Shown: positions 47,386 to 56,334, numbered from the stretch's first letter. The stretch: DNA of 64,000 nucleotides from Pseudomonas costantinii (GCF_001870435.1 NZ_MDDR01000035.1:266001-330000), one strand, 5' to 3'. Notes: generated from the sequence alone by a model not told the origin. A program made the numbers and translations.

Positions 47386-48264
47386 ATGCGCCTGAGTACC
47401 AGCGCTATTGCGCTTGTTGCCTCACTGCTGGTCAACCACGGAGCACACGCCTCTGAACTGCCACAACGCTGGGTCAGCGCTGGTGGGGCACTGTCGGAAT
47501 GGGTGACGGCCTTGGGCGCTGAGTCGAAGTTGGTGGGGGTCGATACCACCAGTCAGCACCCGGAGTCGCTCAAGGCGTTGCCGAGCATTGGTTATCAGCG
47601 GCAGTTGTCGGCTGAAGGCATCCTGAGCCTGCGCCCGCAAGTCCTCGTAGGTACCGAGGAAATGGGGCCGCCGCCGGTCCTGGCGCAGATTCGCGGTGCG
47701 GGTGTGCAGGTGGAAATGTTCTCGGCCCAGCCCGATTTGCCAACCTTGAAAGCCAACCTCCAGCACTTGGGCAAATTGCTCGGCAGTGAAGCCAAGGCCA
47801 ACGAATTGTTTACCGGATATGAGCAGGCGCTTGAGCAGCAGAAGAGCTGGGTCGCCAAGGCCCAGGGTACGCAGAAGGCGCCGGGCGTGCTGTTGCTGCT
47901 GGGCCATGCGGGTGGCAAGCCGCTGATTGCGGGTAAAGACACGGCGGCCGATTGGATGTTGCAACAGGCGGGTGGCCACAATCTGGCGACCCACACGGGT
48001 TATAAGCCGTTTTCGGTGGAGTCGCTGGCGGGGTTGAGTCCTGATGTGCTGGTGTTTGCTGATCGAGCCCTTACCGGTGACGCGGCGCGGGCGGCCTTGT
48101 TCAAGGAAAACCCGATTTTGGCTTCAACGCCGGCAGCCAAGAATGGGCGGGTGTTTGAGCTGGACCCGACCTTGCTGGTCGGTGGGCTGGGGCCGCGCCT
48201 GCCGCAAAGTCTGGTGAAGCTGTCCGCCGGGTTTTATCCGTCCCAGGCTAAACCTGCCCCATGA
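47386..48264 (+). CDS. phuT: Heme-type ABC transporter, periplasmic binding protein (PhuT/HmuT family)
   Basis: 292 residues. A signal peptide (MRLSTSAIALVASLLVNHG..AHA, cleavage near residue 22) precedes a class III substrate-binding fold. The segment SIGYQRQLSAEGILSLRP contains the tyrosine that ligates heme in PhuT/ShuT. ATG at 47386 has GAAGGAAA upstream. It overlaps the permease gene by four bases. The assignment to heme rather than another chelate comes from family resemblance and the PrrF neighbour. Confidence 0.85.
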   Translation: MRLSTSAIALVASLLVNHGAHASELPQRWVSAGGALSEWVTALGAESKLVGVDTTSQHPESLKALPSIGYQRQLSAEGILSLRPQVLVGTEEMGPPPVLAQIRGAGVQVEMFSAQPDLPTLKANLQHLGKLLGSEAKANELFTGYEQALEQQKSWVAKAQGTQKAPGVLLLLGHAGGKPLIAGKDTAADWMLQQAGGHNLATHTGYKPFSVESLAGLSPDVLVFADRALTGDAARAALFKENPILASTPAAKNGRVFELDPTLLVGGLGPRLPQSLVKLSAGFYPSQAKPAP

Positions 48265-49298
48265 CCACTTTGGTTAAGCCGAAAACGCTGTTTATGGGTC
48301 TGTCGCTGCTGTGTGTTTTGGCGATCTGGCTCTCATTAGCCCTGGGGCCGGTCAGCCTGCCTTTATTGGATACGCTCAGGGCAGCCCTGCGCTTGATGGG
48401 TGTACCGATCGAGGCTCAGGGGCTGGAGCAGGCTGAGTTGATCCTGGGGCAGATTCGCTTGCCGCGTACGTTGCTCGGTCTGGCGGTGGGTGGCGTGCTG
48501 GCGTTGTCGGGTGTGGCGATGCAGGGGCTGTTTCGCAACCCGCTGGCTGATCCTGGGTTGGTTGGCGTCTCCAGTGGCGCGGCGTTGGGCGCGGCTATCG
48601 CCATCGTTGGTGGTTCCTTTTTTGGTGGGTTGCCGGATGCGTTCGGGCCGTACTTATTGTCGCTGTGTGCATTCCTTGGCGGTTTGGGTGTCACGGCGCT
48701 TGTCTATCGACTGGGACGTCGTAACGGCCAGACCAATGTTGCGACGATGCTGCTCGCCGGTATCGCCCTCACGGCGCTCGCCAGCTCTGCGGTGGGGTTG
48801 TTTACCTATCTGGCGGATGACGCCACCTTGCGTACCCTGACCTTCTGGAACCTGGGCAGCCTTAATGGCGCCAGCTATTCGCGGTTGTGGCCGTTGTTGC
48901 TGGTGAGCGCCGGTGTGGCGTTGTGGTTGCCTCGTCGGGCTAAAGCACTGAATGCGTTGCTGCTGGGTGAGTCTGAGGCCAGTCACCTTGGGATTGATGT
49001 TGAAGGGCTCAAGCGCGAGCTGGTCTTCTGTACGGCGTTGGGTGTGGGCGCGGCGGTTGCGGCGGCGGGGATGATCGGATTTGTCGGGCTGGTGGTGCCG
49101 CATCTGGTGCGGTTGCTATCGGGGCCGGATCATCGGGTGCTATTGCCGGCTTCGGTGCTGGCGGGCGCTAGCCTGTTGCTGTTTGCCGACTTGGTAGCGC
49201 GTTTGGCCCTGGCGCCGGCGGAGTTGCCGATCGGCATCGTGACCGCGTTTATTGGTGCGCCATTTTTTCTCTTTTTGTTGTTGCGGGGGCGTGCCTGA
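48261..49298 (+). CDS. phuU: Heme-type ABC transporter permease (FecCD family)
   Basis: 345 residues with about ten membrane segments. The FecCD hallmarks GLAVGGVLALSGVAMQGLFRNPLADPGLVGVSSGA (quoted in part: AMQGLFRNPLADPGLVGVS) and GFVGLVVPHLVRLLSGPDH (about 270-290, the ATPase-coupling helix) are present. It overlaps the binding-protein gene at its start and its stop overlaps the ATPase start. Confidence 0.9.
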   Translation: MTTLVKPKTLFMGLSLLCVLAIWLSLALGPVSLPLLDTLRAALRLMGVPIEAQGLEQAELILGQIRLPRTLLGLAVGGVLALSGVAMQGLFRNPLADPGLVGVSSGAALGAAIAIVGGSFFGGLPDAFGPYLLSLCAFLGGLGVTALVYRLGRRNGQTNVATMLLAGIALTALASSAVGLFTYLADDATLRTLTFWNLGSLNGASYSRLWPLLLVSAGVALWLPRRAKALNALLLGESEASHLGIDVEGLKRELVFCTALGVGAAVAAAGMIGFVGLVVPHLVRLLSGPDHRVLLPASVLAGASLLLFADLVARLALAPAELPIGIVTAFIGAPFFLFLLLRGRA

Positions 49299-50065
49299 TG
49301 CTGCGAGTGGAAGAGCTGCAGATCCGGCGCGGTCGTAAAACCGTGTTGGCTGACGTCACCCTAGACCTGCTGCCGGGAGAAGTGTTGGGTGTGCTGGGGC
49401 CTAATGGTGCCGGCAAAAGTACGTTGCTCGGTGCGTTGTGCGGGGAGTTGCATCCGGACCAAGGCAGGGTCTGGCTGGATCAGCAAGAGTTGAAGAGCTG
49501 GAGCGGTTCACAGCGTGCCCAGCGCTTGGCAGTGTTGCCACAAACCTCAACCCTGGATTTCGCCTTCCGTGTCGAAGAGGTTGTCGGCATGGGCCGCTTG
49601 CCCCATCAAACAGGTCGGGTGCGTGATGATGAAATCATCGAAGCAGCTTTGCATGCGGCTGATGTTGGGCACCTGAGTGGTCGCAGTTATCTGGCCTTGT
49701 CGGGCGGAGAGCGCCAACGTGTGCACCTGGCGCGGGTACTTGCGCAGTTATGGCCGGGTGAAGCGGGGCAGACGTTGCTGTTGGATGAGCCGACGTCGAT
49801 GTTGGACCCTCTGCATCAACACACCACCTTGCAAGCCGTCCGTAGCTTTGCCGATCGAGGCGCGGCGGTGCTGGTGATCCTGCATGACCTGAATCTGGCG
49901 GCCCGTTACTGTGACCGTATTTTGTTGCTGGAGGACGGGCGACCACATGCCTTGGACATACCGTCAAAGGTCTTGCGACCGGATCCGCTCAAGGCTGTGT
50001 TTGGTTTGGATGTGTTGGTGCAACCGCATCCGGAGCGTGGGCATCCGTTGATTATCGCGCGCTGA
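49298..50065 (+). CDS. phuV: Heme-type ABC transporter ATPase
   Basis: 255 residues. Walker A GPNGAGKST (about 35-43), Q loop LPQTST, signature LSGGERQRVHLARVL (about 130-144) and Walker B LLLDEPTSMLD are intact. Last gene of the three-gene operon; its stop is 20 bases from the end of the convergent prrF gene. No cytoplasmic PhuS or outer-membrane PhuR gene is present nearby, unlike the PAO1 phu locus as I recall it. Confidence 0.9.
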   Translation: MLRVEELQIRRGRKTVLADVTLDLLPGEVLGVLGPNGAGKSTLLGALCGELHPDQGRVWLDQQELKSWSGSQRAQRLAVLPQTSTLDFAFRVEEVVGMGRLPHQTGRVRDDEIIEAALHAADVGHLSGRSYLALSGGERQRVHLARVLAQLWPGEAGQTLLLDEPTSMLDPLHQHTTLQAVRSFADRGAAVLVILHDLNLAARYCDRILLLEDGRPHALDIPSKVLRPDPLKAVFGLDVLVQPHPERGHPLIIAR

Positions 50066-50084
50066 AGTCAACTTTTTCACGGGT

Positions 50085-50197
50085 AAAAAAAGACCCGGCA
50101 AGAGCCGGGTCAAATAACCGTGATTAGCCTGATGAGGAGATAATCTGAGAGTCCGAACCAATGGTCTTTCAGTTATCGGCTGATCTCGCGACCAGTT
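50085..50197 (-). ncRNA. prrF: PrrF iron-responsive small RNA
   Basis: About 113 bases on the minus strand, starting ACTGGTCGCGAGATCAGCC. It contains the conserved PrrF core (for example TCAGATTATCTCCTCATCAG) and ends in a terminator with stem GACCCGGC/GCCGGGTC and seven T. A sigma-70 promoter and Fur box precede it. PrrF RNAs repress iron-rich non-essential proteins when iron is scarce. Only one copy is present here, whereas PAO1 has two in tandem near phu. It is convergent with the heme ATPase gene. Confidence 0.93.
50092..50111 (-). terminator. PrrF terminator
   Basis: Perfect eight-base stem GACCCGGC/GCCGGGTC with a four-base loop; on the minus strand it is followed by a run of seven T. 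Without a T run on the plus strand it is unlikely to terminate the heme operon efficiently. Confidence 0.9.
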
Positions 50198-50199
50198 GT

Positions 50200-50231
50200 G
50201 ATAATCATAACGATTCTCATTTGAGAGTCAA
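50200..50231 (-). promoter_or_regulatory. prrF promoter with overlapping Fur box
   Basis: Minus-strand -35 TTGACT (50231-50226), 16-base spacer, -10 TATGAT (50209-50204), predicted start at 50197. The plus-strand 19-mer GATAATCATAACGATTCTC (50200-50218) matches the Fur consensus at 15 of 19 positions and covers the -10, so iron-loaded Fur would block transcription. Confidence 0.85.
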
Positions 50232-50308
50232 CATTTGTTTTGCATGCTCTGCTGGTTTTCTCAATCGCTTGGTCACAATGCCCGTAAACGTTGGGTTTGA
50301 TTGTCGAT

Positions 50309-50581
50309 CTAATTCTTCTGACGCGCTGAAATAGCATCCAACTGACGGTTCAACGCTTCCTTGCGCTCCGTAGGAATGTCGTTCCAGTGCACATCCATCA
50401 ATGCGCCCTCAATTGCATACAGCAGTACTTTCGATGCCCTGAACCCGCGAGTCCGCACGGCTCGGTAGGCATCAACCGCTCCCAGGCGGCGCAAGTCGGA
50501 CGCGCTGTGGATGCCCACCGCGTGCAGCCACTGCGCCGACGTCTTGCCAAGATTTTTCAGGTGTTGCAACTCATCATTCAT
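50309..50581 (-). CDS. TfoX C-terminal domain protein
   Basis: 90 residues from ATG at 50581 (MNDELQHLKNLGKTS), which has GGAGG five bases upstream; a longer frame to 50632 lacks a ribosome binding site. It is a stand-alone TfoX/Sxy C-terminal helix-hairpin-helix-like domain (LGKTSAQWLHAVGIHSASDLRRLGA). Full-length TfoX regulates competence in other bacteria, but single-domain forms have no settled role. The prrF promoter lies 80 bases beyond its stop. Confidence 0.85.
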   Translation of the reverse strand: MNDELQHLKNLGKTSAQWLHAVGIHSASDLRRLGAVDAYRAVRTRGFRASKVLLYAIEGALMDVHWNDIPTERKEALNRQLDAISARQKN

Positions 50582-50784
50582 CAAGCCTCCTTGCGACGGC
50601 CGAATGGTGCGGTGGGTATCGTGACCAGGCAAGCCTGAAAAGGAGTGTAGCGCTCAGTAGGAAAAGCGTGGTTCTTTGGTCAGGAACGGCTGAAAAGCTT
50701 ATAAGAATGGCGCGGGAATTTTGACGATACGCAGGCGAGAAGCCCCCGGCCCGCTGGGCGCGTAGCCGGGAGCTGGGTGTGGTG

Positions 50785-51129
50785 TTATTTAGTACGGTAG
50801 CGCAGGCGAGTACCGAAATTGACCGACATCAGGATCTCGTCGGCGGTCAACTCCGGTGGGAAGTAGGTGCCGGAGATCTGCGCATGAGCCAGGCTCGCGC
50901 CTTCCAGTGAGCAGTCACGCAAATCCAGGCCACGCAGGTCGGCAGAGCGGAAATACGCGTCGGTGAAGTCCACGCCTGTGGCATTCAAGTCGCGCAGGTC
51001 CAGCCCTCGGAAGTCGCCACCACGCATGTCGACAGTGCCATCTTTGGGGCGTTCCTGGTTGAAACCGCGGATATTATCTTTGTGCAGGAGTGCGTAGAGC
51101 GGGGTATCAAGAAGCTTGGGCTGACTCAT
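50785..51129 (-). CDS. Pentapeptide-repeat protein
   Basis: 114 residues. From about residue 35 to 88 the sequence runs in A(D/N)Lxx-type fives (DFRGLDLRDLNATGVDFTDA, SADLRGLDLRDCSLEGASLA), predicting a short right-handed quadrilateral beta-helix. Too short to be a typical gyrase-protecting Qnr. Function unknown. The gap 50582-50784 before it shows no feature beyond A/T-poor spacer. Confidence 0.85.
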   Translation of the reverse strand: MSQPKLLDTPLYALLHKDNIRGFNQERPKDGTVDMRGGDFRGLDLRDLNATGVDFTDAYFRSADLRGLDLRDCSLEGASLAHAQISGTYFPPELTADEILMSVNFGTRLRYRTK

Positions 51130-51222
51130 GATGGCGACTCCTGTTGGAATTATGACGCCATTATAGTGCCACTATTGCTCGGCCGTGCACCGAAGATCGG
51201 TGACACGGCCAAGAAATATTTC

Positions 51223-52779
51223 TTACAGGCCGGGCAGGCGCTGGCGAATGTGAGCCACCAAAGCGTCCAGCGTCCCGCTTTCATTGGTCTCGACACGTTT
51301 GCTCAGCAGCAGTTCTTGGGCAGTCAACGGATCGCGATTGGCGAGTTGCTCCTCGATAACGGCCAGCGTCGCGTCGGACGGATCGTTTTTGTCTGCCTGA
51401 CGTTGTGCCAACCAACTGGCGATAACGGCTTGCGGTGCATTGCAATCCAGGATCAGGAACGGCGCACCGGTGGCCTCGGCAACCTTGGCGGCTGCGTCGC
51501 GCTGCTCGCGCTTCAGGAAGGTGGCATCCAGTACCACCGGGAAGCCGGCGCGCAATACGGTATCGGCGATTTCGTTCAGACGGGCGTAGGTAGCAGCGCT
51601 GGCGTCGGCAGCATAGATGCCCGCCTGTGGTGTGTTCTCCACCTGCTGTTCGCCAAACAGGCGTTTGCGCTCTACATCCGAACGCAGGCGCACCGCACCA
51701 AGCGCTTCCACCAAGCGCATCGCAACGTGGCTTTTGCCGACGGCCGAAACACCGTGGGTAATCGCCAGGAAGCGCGAAGGAATGGTGCTGTAGCTTTCCG
51801 CCAGGTTGGCGTAGTTGCGGTATTGGCGAAGAGTGGTAGCGCGCTGTACCGGATTTGCTTCGCTCGGCATGCTGAACAGCGAAACTTTGGCGCGAACCAG
51901 CGCACGGTAAGCTTTATAGAAGTTCAGCACTTCAAGGCCTTGGTAGTCGCCGGTCAGTTCCAGGTATTGGCTGATAAACCGACGCGCCAGGGATTTGAGG
52001 CCGCGGTCTTCCAGGTCCATGGCCAGGAAACCGGTGTCGGCGTAAACGTCGGTGAAGCGGAACGGTTCGTTGAATTCGATGCAGTCGAAAATCACCACTT
52101 TGCCATCAATCAGGGTGGCGTTGCCCAAGTGGATATCGCCGTGGCATTCGCGGGTAAAACCGTCGAGCTTGCGTTGTGCCAGCAGCGGCTTGAGGCGTTC
52201 GAAGCTGCTTTCGGCCCAGGCTTGCAGGGCTTCGAGCTGTACCAGGTCGGCTTTGTCGCTAAGGAACGGGCGGATCTGATCGAAGTTCTGACGTACCGGC
52301 GCCATCACCTCGTCTGGGGTACCGGCTGGGTGGTTTTGCGGAACCTTTGGTGCGGTGAGGTGAAAATGCGCGATTTGCTTGGCCATCTCATCAATGTGCG
52401 CGCTGGTCAATTCGCCGTTGGCTTGTAAGGTGCTGAGCAATTGGCTTTGTGGGAACTGGCGCATTTTCAGCGCGTACTCGATCACCGGGCCGTCGCCACC
52501 CAATTGCGGGGCTTCGGCTGTGCCGGTAATTGGCAACACCTCAAGATACAAATCTTCGGTCAGGCGCTGGTTGAGGCGCAGCTCTTCGTTACAGAAGTGA
52601 CCGCGATCGTTCAGGGCGGTGAAGTCCAGAAAACCGAAATTCATCGGTTTCTTCAACTTATAAGCGTAGGGGCCGGTCAGTATCACCCAGGAAATATGGG
52701 TTTCGATGACTTGAAACGCTTCAACCGGATGAGGGTACAAAGCCGGGTTTTGCAGGGCGGCGATCAGGGACTGGCTCAC
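51223..52779 (-). CDS. Fused aminoglycoside-phosphotransferase-like / P-loop kinase protein
   Basis: 518 residues. The first ~320 resemble the APH/choline-kinase fold, with a Brenner-type catalytic segment GFTRECHGDIHLGN (about 205-218) and the metal-binding IFDCIEFNE (about 225-233). The last ~180 form a P-loop kinase domain with Walker A THGVSAVGKSH (about 340-350), like gluconate/zeta-toxin-type kinases. Such fusions are common in pseudomonads (PA4701 position), but the substrates are unknown and a resistance role should not be assumed. Confidence 0.85.
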   Translation of the reverse strand: MSQSLIAALQNPALYPHPVEAFQVIETHISWVILTGPYAYKLKKPMNFGFLDFTALNDRGHFCNEELRLNQRLTEDLYLEVLPITGTAEAPQLGGDGPVIEYALKMRQFPQSQLLSTLQANGELTSAHIDEMAKQIAHFHLTAPKVPQNHPAGTPDEVMAPVRQNFDQIRPFLSDKADLVQLEALQAWAESSFERLKPLLAQRKLDGFTRECHGDIHLGNATLIDGKVVIFDCIEFNEPFRFTDVYADTGFLAMDLEDRGLKSLARRFISQYLELTGDYQGLEVLNFYKAYRALVRAKVSLFSMPSEANPVQRATTLRQYRNYANLAESYSTIPSRFLAITHGVSAVGKSHVAMRLVEALGAVRLRSDVERKRLFGEQQVENTPQAGIYAADASAATYARLNEIADTVLRAGFPVVLDATFLKREQRDAAAKVAEATGAPFLILDCNAPQAVIASWLAQRQADKNDPSDATLAVIEEQLANRDPLTAQELLLSKRVETNESGTLDALVAHIRQRLPGL

Positions 52780-52897
52780 GGGCGATCCTTCAAAGACTGG
52801 GGGAAATCATGGCGGGCATTATGGCCGCTACGAGCGGTCATGCAAACCGCCGTCCGGTTCATGTTGATCATCAATAAAGTGCGTATAATCCGCCGCC

Positions 52898-55222
52898 ATG
52901 ACTCGAACCCGATCTCCCCGTTCCCGTAAAAAACCTCCTTCTCGCGGCCTGCGTCCGTGGCTGGGCTGGGCGCTGAAGCTCAGCCTGGTGGGCCTTGTGG
53001 TGCTTGCCGGCTTTGCGGTGTACCTCGATGCTGTGGTCCAGGAGAAGTTCTCCGGTAAGCGCTGGACCATCCCGGCCAAGGTGTACGCCCGCCCGTTGGA
53101 GCTGTTCACCGGCCAGAAGCTGAGCAAGGATGACTTCCTCACCGAACTCGATGCGCTGGGCTACCGCCGCGAACCCGTGAGCAATGGCCCGGGTGCGGCA
53201 GCTGTCAGCGGCAATACCGTCGACTTGAACACCCGCGGCTTCCAGTTCTATGAGGGCCTGGAAAAAGCCCAGCCGGTGCGCGTGCGTTTTTCAGGCGACT
53301 ATGTGGCCGAGCTGGCGTCGCTCAATGGCTCGAAGTTGCCCGTGGTGCGCCTGGAACCGCTGCTGATCGGCGGCATTTATCCGAAGAACCTTGAAGATCG
53401 CATCCTGATCAAGCTTGATCAGGTACCGCCGTATCTGCTGGAAACCCTGGTAGCTGTAGAAGACCGCGATTTCTACAGCCACTGGGGCGTGTCGCCGAAG
53501 TCCATTGCCCGCGCCATCTGGGTCAACACTTCCGGCGGCAAAATGACTCAAGGCGGCAGTACGCTGACGCAACAGTTGGTCAAGAACTTCTACCTGACCA
53601 ACGAGCGCAGCCTGACCCGTAAGCTCACCGAAGCCATGATGGCGATGCTGCTGGAGTTGCACTACAGCAAGCAGGAAATCCTTGAGGCGTATCTCAATGA
53701 GGTATTCGTCGGTCAGGATGGCCAGCGCGCGGTGCACGGGTTTGGCTTGGCCAGTCAGTTCTTCTTCGGCCAACCATTGTCCGAATTGAAGCTGCATCAG
53801 GTCGCGCTGCTGGTGGGCATGGTCAAGGGACCGTCCTATTACAACCCGCGCCGCAACCCGGAGCGTGCGCTCGAGCGCCGCAACCTGGTGCTTGACGTGC
53901 TGGAGCAGCAGGGCGTTGCCACTGCCGAGCAAGTCGCAGCGGCGAAGAAAATGCCACTGGGTGTGACAACCCGCGGCAAGCTGGCCGACAGCTCCTTCCC
54001 AGGCTTTATCGATCTGGTCAAACGTCAGTTGCGTGAAGACTATCGCGACGAAGACTTGACCGAAGAAGGTCTGCGGATCTTCACCAGTTTCGACCCGATT
54101 CTGCAAATGAAGGCCGAAGCGTCCGTCAACGACACCTTCAAGCGTCTGACAGGCCGTAAAGGCTCCGATGAAGTAGAAGCGGCCATGGTGGTAACCAACC
54201 CGGAAACCGGTGAAGTCCAGGCCATGATCGGCAGTCGCCAAGCCAGTTTTGCAGGTTTCAACCGCGCACTGGATGCCGTGCGGCCGATCGGCTCGCTGGT
54301 CAAGCCGGCGGTCTACCTGACGGCTTTGGAAAAACCGAGCAAATACACCCTGACCAGTTGGCTGTCGGATGACCCGCTGTCAGTCAAAGGTGCTGATGGC
54401 CAGGTGTGGACGCCGCAGAACTTCGATCGTCGCTCCCACGGCACCGTGTTCCTGTATCAGGGCCTGGCGCATTCCTACAACATCTCCACCTCGCGTCTGG
54501 GGCTTGAGGTGGGTGTGCCGAATGTGCTGAAAACCTTGGGGCGCCTGGGTATCACCCGTGAGTTCCCGGCTTTCCCATCGATGCTGTTGGGCGCTGGCGC
54601 CATGACCCCGATGGAAGTGGCCACGATGTACCAAACCCTCGCCAACGGGGGCTTCAATACACCGATGCGCGGCATTCGCAGTGTGCTGACCGCCGAGGGC
54701 GAACCGCTTAAGCGCTACCCATTCCAGATTCAGCAGCGTTTTGATGCGGGCTCCATCTACCTGATCCAGAACGCCATGCAGCGCGTGATGCGTGAGGGCA
54801 CCGGGCGTTCGGTCTACAGCGTGCTGCCGGCGAACCTGACGCTGGCGGGTAAGACTGGCACCAGTAACGATTCGCGTGACAGTTGGTTCGCCGGTTTTGG
54901 CCAGGATGTGCTGGCGGTGGTGTGGCTGGGGCGTGACGATAACGGCAAGACACCGTTTACCGGTGCGACCGGTGCGCTGCAGGTCTGGACCAGCTTCATG
55001 CGCAAGGCTGACCCGCTGCCGCTGAACATGCCGCAACCGGATAACATCGTGCAAGCCTGGATTGATCCGCACACGGGGCAGGGCTCCAATGCCAGCTGTC
55101 CGGGCGCGGTACAGATGCCGTATATTCGCGGCAGCGAGCCACCAGCCGGCGCCGCGTGCGGTGGCAGTGCGCCCGCTGACGCGGAATCGGTGATGGATTG
55201 GGTCAAGGGCTGGATGAATTAA
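52898..55222 (+). CDS. mrcB: Penicillin-binding protein 1b (bifunctional class A PBP)
   Basis: Polymerises and cross-links peptidoglycan. 774 residues. Short basic cytoplasmic tail, one membrane helix (about 27-50), UB2H-like domain, glycosyltransferase domain with VEDRDFYSHWGVSPKSIARA (about 187-206) and GGSTLTQQLVKN, then the transpeptidase domain with SxxK in GSLVKPAVYL (about 466), SYN (about 526) and KTGTSND (about 652). The following gene encodes a probable lipoprotein partner. Confidence 0.97.
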   Translation: MTRTRSPRSRKKPPSRGLRPWLGWALKLSLVGLVVLAGFAVYLDAVVQEKFSGKRWTIPAKVYARPLELFTGQKLSKDDFLTELDALGYRREPVSNGPGAAAVSGNTVDLNTRGFQFYEGLEKAQPVRVRFSGDYVAELASLNGSKLPVVRLEPLLIGGIYPKNLEDRILIKLDQVPPYLLETLVAVEDRDFYSHWGVSPKSIARAIWVNTSGGKMTQGGSTLTQQLVKNFYLTNERSLTRKLTEAMMAMLLELHYSKQEILEAYLNEVFVGQDGQRAVHGFGLASQFFFGQPLSELKLHQVALLVGMVKGPSYYNPRRNPERALERRNLVLDVLEQQGVATAEQVAAAKKMPLGVTTRGKLADSSFPGFIDLVKRQLREDYRDEDLTEEGLRIFTSFDPILQMKAEASVNDTFKRLTGRKGSDEVEAAMVVTNPETGEVQAMIGSRQASFAGFNRALDAVRPIGSLVKPAVYLTALEKPSKYTLTSWLSDDPLSVKGADGQVWTPQNFDRRSHGTVFLYQGLAHSYNISTSRLGLEVGVPNVLKTLGRLGITREFPAFPSMLLGAGAMTPMEVATMYQTLANGGFNTPMRGIRSVLTAEGEPLKRYPFQIQQRFDAGSIYLIQNAMQRVMREGTGRSVYSVLPANLTLAGKTGTSNDSRDSWFAGFGQDVLAVVWLGRDDNGKTPFTGATGALQVWTSFMRKADPLPLNMPQPDNIVQAWIDPHTGQGSNASCPGAVQMPYIRGSEPPAGAACGGSAPADAESVMDWVKGWMN

Positions 55223-55238
55223 GCAAAGAGGGTTTCAA

Positions 55239-55973
55239 GTGAACAAGTGGTGGATTCCAGCTATTACAGCTCTGGCTTTGCTCAACGGTTGCGCCAGCGT
55301 GCAGCGCGGTTCGATTCCGGTGGTGGACTCGAGCACGACCGTTTCCAATAACGACCGTATCTCGGCCAATGGCGGTTTCCGTCAGACCGTGGTCAAGCGT
55401 CCTGCCCAAGCGACAACTCAAGCAATGCCGCAGGATTCGGGTGTGGTGGTGATGGTGCCGGGCGCTGGTGCGGCCACGTCGGCGCCGATCAGCGCTGAGC
55501 CGTGGACTCCAGGGCCGAGTACTTCGGGTCCGGTCAATTCCGCGCCGATTCAAACGGCGCCGATCAACCAAGGCACCTACAACATGCCGTCGACACCCAG
55601 CGGCATTCCGTCGTCGTCCAATTCCGGTGGCCTGTCGGCTGACGAGCAACTGGATGGTCCGGTACTGGCCTTGCTGACTACCGCCCAGCAACAGCAGGCG
55701 GGTGGCGATTTGAACGGCGCGTCGTCGAGTCTCGAGCGTGCTCAGCGCGTGGCACCTCGTGAGCCGCAAGTGTTGTACCGTCTGGCCCAAGTCCGTATGG
55801 CCCAGGGTGATGCACCGCAAGCCGAGCAGTTCGCTCGTCGCGGCCTGACCCTGGCTAACGGTCGTCCTGACCTGCAAGCCAACCTGTGGGGTTTGATTGG
55901 TGATGCGCGTGCTGCCCAAGGCGATGCCGCAGGCGCCGCCCAGGCCCGGCAAAAAGCCAAGGTCAGTCTCTGA
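55239..55973 (+). CDS. TPR lipoprotein, probable PBP1b activator (LpoP-like)
   Basis: 244 residues from GTG at 55239 (MNKWWIPAITALALLNGC), with AGAGGG upstream. The lipobox LLNGC puts the lipidated Cys at residue 18. A long Ser/Thr/Pro-rich linker (about 20-130) leads to a tetratricopeptide region (about 150-240, LASSLERAQRVAPREPQVLYRLAQVRMAQG-type; quoted in part RAQRVAPREPQVLYRLAQV). From memory, a TPR lipoprotein beside the PBP1b gene in P. aeruginosa (LpoP) activates that enzyme; the position, 16 bases after mrcB, supports the same role. Confidence 0.8.
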   Translation: MNKWWIPAITALALLNGCASVQRGSIPVVDSSTTVSNNDRISANGGFRQTVVKRPAQATTQAMPQDSGVVVMVPGAGAATSAPISAEPWTPGPSTSGPVNSAPIQTAPINQGTYNMPSTPSGIPSSSNSGGLSADEQLDGPVLALLTTAQQQQAGGDLNGASSSLERAQRVAPREPQVLYRLAQVRMAQGDAPQAEQFARRGLTLANGRPDLQANLWGLIGDARAAQGDAAGAAQARQKAKVSL

Positions 55974-56302
55974 TGGATTCGCGTTTTCCCGCGATAGCCG
56001 AACAGCTATTGCTGATCGAGCGTGAATTGCGCGTGCAAGGCTGGTGGGACGAGGTGTCCCCCAGCACCGAGGCGCTCAGCAGTGTCGAGCCGTTTTCGGT
56101 CGACACCCTGGACTTTCATCAGTGGCTGCAATGGATCTTCCTGGTGCGCATGAAGCAGATCCTCGAGCAGGACCTGCCATTGCCGAATGCGTCGGGGATC
56201 ATGGAGATGGCCGAGATGGTCTACGCCGATCGTCCGCAAGAGAGCCTTGGCTTGCGAAATGCGCTGAAAAAGTTCGATCAATTGATCGTCGACGCTCGTT
56301 AA
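55973..56302 (+). CDS. YqcC-like (DUF446) protein
   Basis: 109-residue soluble, acidic, helical protein; the segment LDFHQWLQWIFLVRMKQILE (about 45-65) is characteristic of the YqcC family. Function unknown; YqcC is often found near tRNA-modification genes elsewhere. The ATG overlaps the lipoprotein stop by one base (TGATG), so it belongs to the mrcB operon. Confidence 0.85.
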   Translation: MDSRFPAIAEQLLLIERELRVQGWWDEVSPSTEALSSVEPFSVDTLDFHQWLQWIFLVRMKQILEQDLPLPNASGIMEMAEMVYADRPQESLGLRNALKKFDQLIVDAR

Positions 56303-56308
56303 TTGCCT

Positions 56309-56334
56309 GACTGCCGGTTTTTCCGGCAGTCTTG
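56309..56334 (+). terminator. Hairpin ending the mrcB operon
   Basis: Perfect nine-base stem GACTGCCGG/CCGGCAGTC with a TTTTT loop, seven bases after the yqcC-like stop. The T run after it is poor. Confidence 0.6.

Noticed and set aside
51223..52779. Annotation of the APH-fold protein as antibiotic resistance
   Set aside because: Core-genome location and fusion to a P-loop kinase argue for metabolism; fold alone does not show aminoglycoside activity.
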